A program made the position numbers and the translations under genes. A DNA stretch of 64,000 bases from Parascedosporium putredinis (lineage: Eukaryota > Ascomycota > Sordariomycetes > Microascales > Microascaceae). The notes under the pieces were generated by a model. It saw nothing but the letters and a program-made list of their open reading frames with translations, was not told the origin of the DNA and did no database searches. This document shows, piece after piece, positions 56,134 through 64,000 of the stretch. Numbering within the stretch: position 1 is the stretch's first letter; each line of letters opens with the position of its first letter. The stretch covers positions 1,364,001-1,428,000 of the forward strand of contig CASHTG010000016.1 of NCBI GenBank assembly GCA_949357655.1, given 5' to 3'.

Positions 56134-59100
56134 ATGACAGGCACAGGAGTGTTTCCTGATTCCCCCTGACTGGTGTAACCTCAAGGTTCTCCACCGAAAC
56201 ACCCTGGCCCCTAGGAGTTCCTTCTTCCTCTACGATAGCGAGGCCGACGCCCTCACCCGCGACACGAGCAAGTCCAAGGCTCAGCTGCTCTCTGGAAAAT
56301 GGAAATTTCATCACTCCACCTCTCCCTTCTACGGGCCGCAACACTTTTATGAGCCCGAATTTGAATCCTCGGAATGGGATGAGGTTGATGTCCCCGGCAT
56401 GTGGCAATGCCAAGGGTATGGCAAAGGTCCTCAGTACACCAACATTGACTACCCTTTCCTGTCGACCCTCCGCATATTCCCTTTGACGATAATGAGTGTG
56501 GCCGATACCTCACTACCTTCCGCGTCGATAAGCACTTGTCGAACCACCAGCATAGGCTGAGATTTGAAGGCGTCGACTCCTCTTTACCGTCTGGATCAAC
56601 GGCTTTGATGTTGGGTATTCCCAGGGGTCGAGGAACCCGAGCGAATTCGACGTGTCAAAATTTGTTAAGTACGACGAAGACAACCTTCTCGCCGTCGAGG
56701 TTTATCAGCGATGCGACGGCACGTATCTCGAGGACCAGGATCAGATTTGGCTTAGCGGCATTTTCAGGGACGTCTACCTGCACTCTTTCCCCAAGGCTCA
56801 CCCCGAGGACTTCCACGTTCACACTATTCTTGACGACCACTACAAGCATGCGGAGCTTAGGGTGGACATTACGCTGTCCCGAGCCGCTGACGTCGCCCTC
56901 AAGCTTTTAGACGCAGATGGAAATACCGTAGCAGAGGCCGCGAAAAGACTAGACCCCAAGGGCCATATCAGTGTTGATATCAAACACCCCCATAAGTGGA
57001 CTGCGGAGACGCCCTATCTCTATACACTTGTGGCGAGTTTTGACGGCTCCACCTCTCTGACGCAAAGGTCGGGTTCCGTAGGATCGACTTCATCAAGGGT
57101 GTCTTCACTGTGAATGGCAATCCCGTAAAGTTCCGTGGGGTGAACCGCCACGAGCATCATCCTGAGCATGGACGTGCAGTGCCATATGAGTTCATGAAGC
57201 GAGACTTGCTCATCATGAAACAGTACAACATCAATGCCATCCGGACATCCCATTACATCAACGACCCCGTCTTTACGAGATTGCGGATGAGCTAGGTCTG
57301 TGGATCATCGATGAGGCCGACCTCGAATGTCACGGTTTCGGCGCGGTCGGCGCAGATGCTTCGAAATTCACCTCGGACAACCCCGAGTGGACCGACGCCT
57401 ACGTGGACCGAGCACGTCAGATGGTCCAGCGGGACAAGAACCACCCTTCCATCGTCATTTGGTCCCTAGGAAACGAGGCGTTTTACGGCCGGAACCACAA
57501 GGCCATGTATGATTTCATCAAGACGGTGGACACGAGCAGGCCAGTTCATTACGAGCAGGACTTTGACGCTCATAGCGCCGACATGCACAGCCGCATGTAT
57601 GCGAGCGTTGATTCCATTATTCGCATGGCAGAGGAGAAGGAATGGAAGAAGCCTCTTGTGCTGTGCGAGTACGTGCATGCCATGGGCAATGGCCCCGGTG
57701 GCATTAAAGAGTACATCGACGCCTTCTACAAGTACCCACGACTGATGGGAGGATTCGTGTGGGAGTGGGCAAATCATGTGAGTATCAAATTGAAGAGGAA
57801 AAGGGAAAATCCCAAGAAGCAGCCCCCAACCTTGAGATCCCCCTCCCATGGGCCTGAGACTAATCTCCCTTGCGTATCCGTAGGGGCTTAAAACCAAGAA
57901 TGCAGAGGGCGAGTGGTATTATGCCTATGGAGGGGACTGGGGCGACGATCCTCACGACGGCCACTTTTGCATGGATGGTCTCCTTAATTCCGACCACACG
58001 CCCACCCCGGATTGATTGAGTATCGCAAGGCTGTGGAGCCCGTGCAGACAATCAAGCTGAAGGGCGATAAATTGACCATCGTCAATCGCTATGACCATAT
58101 CAACCTTGACCACCTTGACTGCTCGTGGTCTGTGGTTGATGAAACCGGCACTGGTGACGAAACTGTGGTCGAAATCCCCAAAGGTAGGTTCTTGCACAAA
58201 GTGGAGCATTTCGCCTCACCATTTTCGTTTTTCATTCTCCCTCAATCCTACGCCTACCTTTTCTATTGCAATATACACGCGTCGCATGCTAATCAAGATT
58301 TCTACAGATGTCCAGCCACACACTGAGGCAACAATCAAGCTCAAGGGTCTTCCCGAAGAGTTTAACGGCGAAACTTATATAAGAATCAGCTTTAAAATCA
58401 GGGAAAGCACAGAGTGGAGCCCAGCCGGAACCGAAGTCGCTTTCGGGCAGCATCAGCTTCGTGGACCCGAGAGCCTTGCCACGATTCAATCTCTGTTGCC
58501 GGTCTTGTCTTCCGTACCAACTATCAAAGTAGCCTCTCCTGGGCTTCTGCAAGTAACGAGTCCCGATGGTTCTTCCGTATGGGGCGTTGACCTTAGTCTT
58601 GGCACCCTCTCAAGCTGGCAAAAGACGGGAGGACCCGGAAGGCAGCTCACAACCAAGCCATTCACTATCGACTTTTACCGTGCCGTCACGGACAATGATG
58701 GAGGCTGTCACTTTGGACGGAATTGGCGGGACCGCCGACTTCACCAAACCAAGCACCACGTTCGCCAGGTAAATTGGAGTGTCAAGCCAAGCGGGCTTGT
58801 CATCGAGATTACCGGCCGAATTGCACCTCCCGTGCTTGCCTGGGGTGTGGACACAAAGCTTACGCTCACTTTTGGCCACGGAGTCCACATCAAGCTCACT
58901 GCGAAGCCACACGGGCCCCTGCTCCCCCAGACGTTTGCTCGAGTTGGACTTACCTTTGGTCTCGAGGGTGTTGAAGAGGTCCGTTGGTTCGGTCGCGGAC
59001 CAGGGGAGAGCTACTCGGACAAGAAGATGAGTCAAGCCTTCGGTTTGTGGCAGTCGACTGTTGATGATCTTTTTGTGGACTATGAGTATCCCCAGGATGG

Positions 59101-59426
59101 AGGAAACCGCACAGATGTCCGCTGGGTCGAGTTCCTTGGCAAACCCGATGAGGGCGAATCGGCCGACGTGGGCTCCAGGAAGCGGTTGATTCGCGCGAAG
59201 TTTGGTGACTTGGAGGGGCCTCTTTTTCGGCCATGCACTATACGACCGAGGATATCGATGTATCCAAGCACCCATATGAACTCCGGAAGCGTAAGCGCAA
59301 GGACACTGTCGTCCGCCTTGACTGGGCACACCATGGACTGGGATCAGGTTCTTGCGGGCCGGCAACGCTCCTCACTACCAACTGAAGACGGACCAGAAGT
59401 TTGAGTATGAGCTCTTCCTTGACTGA
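56134..59426 (+). CDS. GH2 beta-galactosidase (LacZ/LAC4-type)
   Basis: A glycoside hydrolase family 2 enzyme, retaining, hydrolysing beta-galactosides such as lactose. There is no clear signal peptide, so it is probably cytosolic. The start is likely ATG 56134, but it depends on a C run (56162-56166) two bases short. Family order is seen: LKVLHRNTLAPRSSFFLYDS, PGMWQCQGYGKGPQYTNIDY, GFDVGYSQGSRNPSEFDVSK, RCDGTYLEDQDQIWLSGIFR, KFRGVNRHEHHPEHGRA and NINAIRTSHY. The acid/base Glu (SLGNEAFYG) has its codon at 57475-57477 and the nucleophile Glu (LCEYVHAMGNG) at 57667-57669. Next are GGFVWEWANH, GGDWGDDPHDGHFCMDGLL and the C-terminal beta-sandwich (DFYRAVTDNDGG, WFGRGPGESYSDKK). Introns are 57778-57883 and 58184-58307 (branch-like ctaat). 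About eight one- or two-base losses break the frame (near 56163, 56455, 56585, 57065, 57268, 58007, 59228, 59372). The joined length is about 1,020 residues. Confidence 0.88.
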
Positions 59427-60065
59427 TTTTATATATATATTTATAGCTATTCTTGCATTGCATAAAGCCAGTTTTTCTCCCACCTCGGATCCCTTTTTCC
59501 TGTCTCTCTCTCCATGACTTCATACTTTTGCAGTGGGGAGTTTCCTTTGACTGCATGGGTATGAGGAAGTTTTCTTTCTTTCTTACCTTTTTTTCTTCTA
59601 TTTTCGGAACGATAGGAACATAAGCATATCCTGGACATTCTTTGTGCCCAAGGGGAGGCAAATGTAAACCACACACATATTGCATATAAGCTGGGGCACG
59701 TCGATGTTTCATGTAAGCGAACAATATCTCAATTCCAGATGATTTTTAGAAAATAAGCTGGCCAGCCATCTCGCAAGCGACCTCTCCAACAGAGGCTATA
59801 ACAAAAGAAGAAACCGAGGAAAAAGAGAAAGAAAAAAACTCCCCACTTCCCAACAGTCCGAATACAAGCAAGACCACCAAACCACCTGAGCCTATGCACC
59901 TCCTAAACCCGACCTTATGATAAGCAAAACCAAAACGCCTATGCGCCAAACTACCACCTAAACCTCTTCATGATAGGGTTTTCTTGCACTCCCGGGGTTG
60001 GTGTTTCAACCCTCCGTGCGTATAGTTCCGGCTTGGAACTTACAGCACGGGCGGCGGTACTCCTT
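59427..60065. other. Convergent intergenic region
   Basis: About 640 bp between the beta-galactosidase stop (+) and the small secreted protein stop (-). AT-rich tatatatatttatagc at about 59431-59446 directly follows the beta-galactosidase stop and may serve as 3'-end signal. No coding frame was recognised. Confidence 0.5.
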
Positions 60066-60816
60066 TTAGTAGTGCTTCTTGATGGCAGCAGGGCATCCAC
60101 CACAAGCCTTGGGGACGGTCTTCCTCGCCTTGAGAGCCTGAACAAAAATATATTGGTTAGTTTGATTTATGTCTGTGTGAGGGGGCTAAACGTTGGAAAG
60201 CGAACCTTTTGGAGGCAGGCTAGGTCGGCCATGATGTTCGTGCCACGGGCAGCGGTGGCGCGAATACAGGAGATGGTGGCGGGGCCAAGAGCCTTGCCGC
60301 AGTTATTGATGTGGCACTTTCCAATGCGGCCATCAGCAGCGTCCTTGATCAAGGCCTTTGTGTCCTTGATGAAGTTCTTGATAGCCTTGCCGGCGCCCTT
60401 GACCTTCTTCTTGATGTCATCAATGAAGCCTGGGTCGCGGGCGATGAGCCCGAGGGCGGGGAGGTGTCGGGGAGAGACCGAGCGGCGAGAGCGGTGATGG
60501 CATCGTCATCGAGGAGGAGCTCTAGCAGGGCTTCGTGCAACGCGTCCTCATCCTCAGGCTCGAGATCTAGACCAAGGTCGCGGGCGGACAAGGAGGAGGG
60601 GTCTTTGGACGCTTCGTTAGCCTGCTGCTGGTGAAGGGCGAGGGCGGAGAGGATGTTAGAGGCGAGGAGGGACGTGTAGTCGTCAATCACGTCGGAGTCG
60701 ATGTCCAGGTCGCTGGGGAGGGAGGAGGAGGGCAGCTCTGCGCGGGGCACGGGGACCAGGGCGGAGACAGCGGAAGCTGCGAGGAGGATGGCGGAGGTGA
60801 TGAGTGTGAAGTGCAT
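60066..60816 (-). CDS. Small secreted Cys-rich protein with acidic pro-region
   Basis: ATG 60816 begins a signal peptide (MHFTLITSAILLAASAVSAL). The next ~120 residues are strongly acidic and Ser/Leu-rich (DLDIDSDVIDDYTSLLASN, LEPEDEDALHEALLELLLDD). After a one-base break at the G run 60469-60472 the frame becomes basic (DDIKKKVKGAGKAIKNF). It then has six cysteines in the last ~65 residues (GKCHINNCGKAL, ISCIRATAARG, ADLACLQK, KACGGC). The intron 60138-60205 is GT-AG; exon 2 (60066-60137) ends AAIKKHY. The total is about 227 residues. All cysteines are in the C-terminal part, so an acidic pro-region may be removed to give a basic disulphide-bonded mature protein. Family and role are unknown to me; a secreted effector or antimicrobial-type protein is possible but unproven. 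Confidence 0.7.
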
Positions 60817-62501
60817 TTTGCTTGCCTTTTCTCCGGGAAGTTGTGGGATGGATCAAGAGAGGGCTGTTTTGGCGAAGGGTGAGAGTTTTGAGGATAATGA
60901 TGGGAATGAGATGGGTGAGGGGCTGATGAGGGGATGAGGATGAGATGGTGAGGATGAGGATGGAAAGGGATGAAGGAAAAGATATCTCGAGATATCTCGG
61001 TTTATATAGATGGCTCATGGCTTCTTCTATTCTGGACTCGAGAGACCAGGAGCGTCTTGGTTGTTTTGCGATATTTTTGGCAGTCTCTAGATTCTACGTT
61101 TCAACAGAGCAGACCAAGGATAAGATCTCGCGAAGCGAAGGTTAGGATAGGACCGATCCATCGCGGTTCCATCTTTAGATGCGCAATAGCTAACGTATGG
61201 GTCACATTTACATGGAGTCGAAGATCAAATGCTTTACCACCCGCGGAGGGTACAGCCAGCAAGGAGAGTGATCGCAAAAGAGATGACCCGTGCTGGTCAC
61301 GGCTGTAAGCCATTTCACCTGTGTCCGGCGAGGACGTAAACTTGAAACTTGAAACAACCAACCTACTCGGCTTATTCTTAGAGTATCAACGGGGAGTTAT
61401 TAGCACTAATCTAGCTACTTGGGTCAGAAATGTCCCGAGAGCAGCTAGAAATAATCCAAGGCCAAGGCCCGCGTGAGGCACCGGGTCCGGTCAGATAATC
61501 GATGCCTCCTCTCCGTCTCTCGCTCTTTCTGGTGTAAGTCGAGTCAAGACTCGGGCGAATACAAGTCGCCAAGGCCGCCGTTGCGCTTCTATTATTGGTC
61601 GCAATGGGGGTTTAACCCGCCAATAAATGGGATGTGATGGCGATGGTCGAAATGTGTCTTGCTTCTTCCTGCCAGGTACCCTCTCCAGTGCTGGCCGAGG
61701 GGGACCCCGTCAGCAACGGTACCTTGGGGGCCGGGAGGTTTAAATCGGGAGCGATTTTCAATCCGTTGATCGTTCCTGGACAGGATTAGTAGCGGATGCA
61801 ACTTTAAAACATCAATTTGGATGTGGTATTGGTTGAATGGGGGCCGCCCACGTTAAAAGAGGCGCCGCGAAATGACTTGCTTTGACTGCGCCTCTCGTCT
61901 GTTGTCCCCGTCCCGCTTTCTCAATGTGCCCCAGATCTTCTCTCTATTCTTTTGCAGGCCCCCGCGCTTAAATTCCATCCCCCGGCGATACAATCGTGAG
62001 CTTTCAACTATTGAGAATGAAACCCTTATTCGCAAATAGCCGAGGAAACGAAGAGGCGAGCTAGAAATATCCTTCTCGTTTAGACATGGATCCTATGTAA
62101 ATTTAGACGCCTTGAAGCGCGGTCTGGGGTAGGATTCGGCAATGGACCACAGCCTCACTCTCTATTCTTGCTCACAAGCTGGAAACCACCAATGCCCGCT
62201 CGTTCTCCAGGGTGAGTTTCAAGATCTAATTTTTCCTAAAAGGTAAAGACTGGCGGGAAGCGCGAGATAACAAATGAATCGCTGTTTCTATTTTATCATT
62301 AATCAGATTGTCTAAAGGTTCATTGACCGGTGAAAGATGCGCTCTCTACTGTCATACATCCTCCATCCAAGATTACATCTAGTCTCTTGGGTCTTCTAAT
62401 GGGGGACATCCAGATGCCTTCTCTCCCTATTCTAGCAAGTCCGGTTCGCGTTCGTATAAAAAAATCATGTCATCATGTCCTCCCGCCCCTCCTCTGGTGC
62501 A
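60817..62501. other. Intergenic with promoter of the secreted protein
   Basis: About 1.7 kb between the start of the secreted protein gene (-) and the end of the RBR ligase gene (-). Apart from the TATA/palindrome element at 60981-61010, no coding frame or repeat is supported. It includes the region 61300-62470, where both strands are rich in stops. Confidence 0.5.
60981..61010 (-). promoter_or_regulatory. TATA box with adjacent 16-bp palindrome
   Basis: On the minus strand tctatataaa (61010-61001) is a good TATA box about 185 bp upstream of the secreted-protein ATG. Right beside it on the downstream side is gatatctcgagatatc (60981-60996), a perfect 16-bp palindrome. The same bases also form a tandem 10-mer duplication (agatatctcg at 60980-60989 and 60990-60999). 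This could bind a dimeric regulator at the core promoter. Confidence 0.55.
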
Positions 62502-64000
62502 TCAAGGCCGCCTCCTCGACGCTATCGCCAACCAGATAAATGGGCCTAGGCGCCCCTTCGCGTCTGAAAAACATCCTTCTAGGTGTCCCTCCATCTGGTA
62601 CCCCCTCGCCGTCCAGATGTTCCTCCAGTCCGCTAGGCATTCCCAGCAAAACTGGAACCCGCAGTTCCCGCATGCCATGTGAAAGCACCCTCCGCCCTTC
62701 TCCACCGGCACCCGCATCCGCGGCCCGGGCACTTTTCGTGTTGTGCTTGAGCCACGATTGTGTCTCGCTCTCCGCGCTGGCGCCCTGCGACTGGGCTTCA
62801 TACTCCGCGCAGCTCCTACCCCGATGCCAGGGGACCTGGTGCTTGAGGCACATTGCAAATCCGCAACTGTCGCACATGACGTGATTGGCGTCGTTGACGT
62901 CGGAAGGAAGCGCGCGAGCGAGGCCTTGCCGGAGGACCTGGGGAGGACCTCCCCGTTCTCGGTATTGAGATTGAGATTGGAAAGCATATCGCAGACCCCG
63001 GGTTGCGTGTCGTAGATCTGACCCGCCTTGCATCCCGGCCGGAGGCACCAGCGGAAGTTGGGTTCGTTGGACAATGCCACCGAAAGGCAGGCCTTTTCGT
63101 ACCCGGCAAATGTCTCGCTCTTTGCCAAAGCCTTCAGCTCTTGGTAAGAGTACACGTGTCCGCACCCGGGCTGCGGGCAGGCAATAGTTGCAGCACTTCT
63201 AGCCCCGAGCTCGATCCGGGAATCAATGTGCTTGCTCAGACAGCCCCGGCATATCGTGATGCCGTGGTTCGCTGCGCACTGGGGAATCATGCTCTCCGAC
63301 GGGAACGGATATGCAACCCATTCGACATCGCTGCCAAATGTTTGTCGGCACTTTTTCCATGCTCGCTTATTGCCAATCTCCAAATCACAAAGATCTTCGG
63401 TGCAAATGGCGCAGTTCTTTGGTGTCTCGCTGCGCTTTAATAGTGATGTGATGACGGGGATAGAAACAAGGCTGTCGTCACTGGACATCACGGACAGCCT
63501 TTCTATAACGACATCTTTAGTGCCCATAAGGTCTAGAAATGGATTGTCCATGAAACGCCATCGATGCATCCTGCCGTGGAATCTTTCTGCCGCAGAGGCA
63601 GCGTCACCATTCAAAGCCGGCGCGACCTCTACCAGTTTCTGTCGGAGGAAGCACGCCCTCTCTAGTATTTTGAGGTGCATCTCCGTCGATTGGCTTCCTA
63701 GAGTACTGTAGATCTTTTGAATCTTTGGGATAGTGACGGTGAAGAAGCCATTTTCACAGCTGAATACGGGACAAGGCACCCAATCCGGTCGGCTGAGATC
63801 GTGCCATATAGCCCCCTGTAATCGGGCTGTTACCGCCGCCGGGAAACAGTTACCGCAGAGAGACTTTCGGCAGCACTCCATGACAGCAAATTTCACTCGG
63901 GCAGGCCCATGTTCGGGGATGGCATGATCTCCTCTAGTGTTTTGAGGTGGGCGGGCGTGGCAGCCCTCGCAGAAGAGCATCTTGAGATCCGGGTCGTTCG
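62502..64000 (-). CDS. RBR (RING-IBR-RING) E3 ubiquitin ligase, 5' end outside window
   Basis: The frame is open to the window edge, so the N-terminus is missing. Early residues contain a Cys-rich segment (LFCEGCHARPP, ECCRKSLCGNCF, CPVFSCENGFF), an extra zinc site upstream of the RBR. RING1 is NCAICTEDLCDLEIGNKR with ITICRGCLSKHIDSRIE and ATIACPQPGCGHVYSYQELK. The IBR is FRWCLRPGCKAGQIYD followed, after a break near 62940, by HVMCDSCGFAMCLKHQVPWH. RING2 is VPVEKGGGCFHMACGNCGFQ with FCWECLADW. The Cys pair expected just before VPVEK is visible as KCPGRGC in another frame (around 62700-62740), so a local frame break rather than real loss is likely. RBR ligases carry ubiquitin on the RING2 Cys (here in GGGCFHM) before transfer; the substrate is unknown. 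Confidence 0.82.
   Translation of the reverse strand, partial: NDPDLKMLFCEGCHARPPQNTRGDHAIPEHGPARVKFAVMECCRKSLCGNCFPAAVTARLQGAIWHDLSRPDWVPCPVFSCENGFFTVTIPKIQKIYSTLGSQSTEMHLKILERACFLRQKLVEVAPALNGDAASAAERFHGRMHRWRFMDNPFLDLMGTKDVVIERLSVMSSDDSLVSIPVITSLLKRSETPKNCAICTEDLCDLEIGNKRAWKKCRQTFGSDVEWVAYPFPSESMIPQCAANHGITICRGCLSKHIDSRIELGARSAATIACPQPGCGHVYSYQELKALAKSETFAGYEKACLSVALSNEPNFRWCLRPGCKAGQIYDTQPGVCDMLSNLNLNTENGEVLPRSSGKASLARFLPTSTTPITSCATVADLQCASSTRSPGIGVGAARSMKPSRRAPARRARHNRGSSTTRKVPGPRMRVPVEKGGGCFHMACGNCGFQFCWECLADWRNIWTARGYQMEGHLEGCFSDAKGRLGPFIWLAIASRRRP

Noticed and set aside
55861..56169. Plus-strand frame just upstream of the beta-galactosidase as its N-terminus
   Set aside because: Its translation does not resemble a GH2 N-terminus until the last dozen residues from ATG 56134; the upstream part is more likely leader sequence.
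56134..59426. Beta-galactosidase as a true pseudogene
   Set aside because: The many frame breaks are one- or two-base losses at short runs, of the same type and rate as in essential genes here. The catalytic residues and splice sites are all preserved, so sequence error is the simpler explanation.

Overview
The window reads as nuclear DNA of a filamentous ascomycete, most likely a Sordariomycete-type Pezizomycotina. The reasons are moderately GC-rich genes separated by pyrimidine-rich intergenic DNA, short GT-AG introns (about 55-220 bp, several with CTAAT-like branch points), and a gene set typical of such fungi. I see no bacterial operons, CRISPR array, rRNA or convincing tRNA. Gene models were assembled by joining reading frames by eye. 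Most conserved genes carry single-base frame breaks, usually one base too few in a short homopolymer. Essential genes such as the RFC clamp-loader subunit are hit as often as dispensable ones, so I read the breaks mainly as sequence-quality artefacts and annotate these loci as genes.

Layout: 1.3-2.2 kb, unknown membrane-anchored protein (-). 3.7-6.1 kb, flavin-containing monooxygenase with six exons and a C-terminal membrane segment (+). 7.7-8.5 kb, compact kinase-like protein (+). 8.9-11.0 kb, TRM6/GCD10, tRNA m1A58 methyltransferase subunit (+). 11.4-12.4 kb, ARPC3, Arp2/3 subunit (-). 13.1-14.5 kb, RFC3-type clamp-loader subunit (-). 15.5-17.2 kb, secreted type-B carboxylesterase (-). 17.2-24.5 kb, a 7-kb low-complexity stretch with no recognisable gene. 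24.5-26.1 kb, unknown protein in three frames (-). 29.4-30.6 kb, intact PrpF-family isomerase with a mitochondrial-like leader (-). 33.2-35.1 kb, Ser/Arg-rich single-pass membrane protein (+). 36.3-42.9 kb, Mlp1/TPR nuclear-basket coiled-coil protein (-). 44.1-46.2 kb, type I membrane protein with three tandem Cys-rich modules (-). 47.8-50.1 kb, accessory-looking segment with two unknown ORFs, an AT-rich degenerate repeat and short inverted repeats. 50.3-51.2 kb, U1-type zinc-finger splicing protein (-). 51.9-53.8 kb, LAC12-like sugar permease (-). 56.1-59.4 kb, GH2 beta-galactosidase (+). 60.1-60.8 kb, small secreted Cys-rich protein with an acidic pro-region and basic C-terminal part (-). 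62.5-64.0 kb, RBR-type E3 ubiquitin ligase, cut by the window edge (-).

Most neighbours are unrelated housekeeping genes. The one clear functional pair is the divergent permease and GH2 beta-galactosidase. It has the architecture of the yeast LAC12-LAC4 lactose locus and a shared 2.3-kb intergenic region holding CreA-like and CCAAT motifs. The most novel-looking single genes are the three-module surface protein, the secreted acidic/basic precursor with a palindromic promoter, and the unknown gene at 24.5-26.1 kb.
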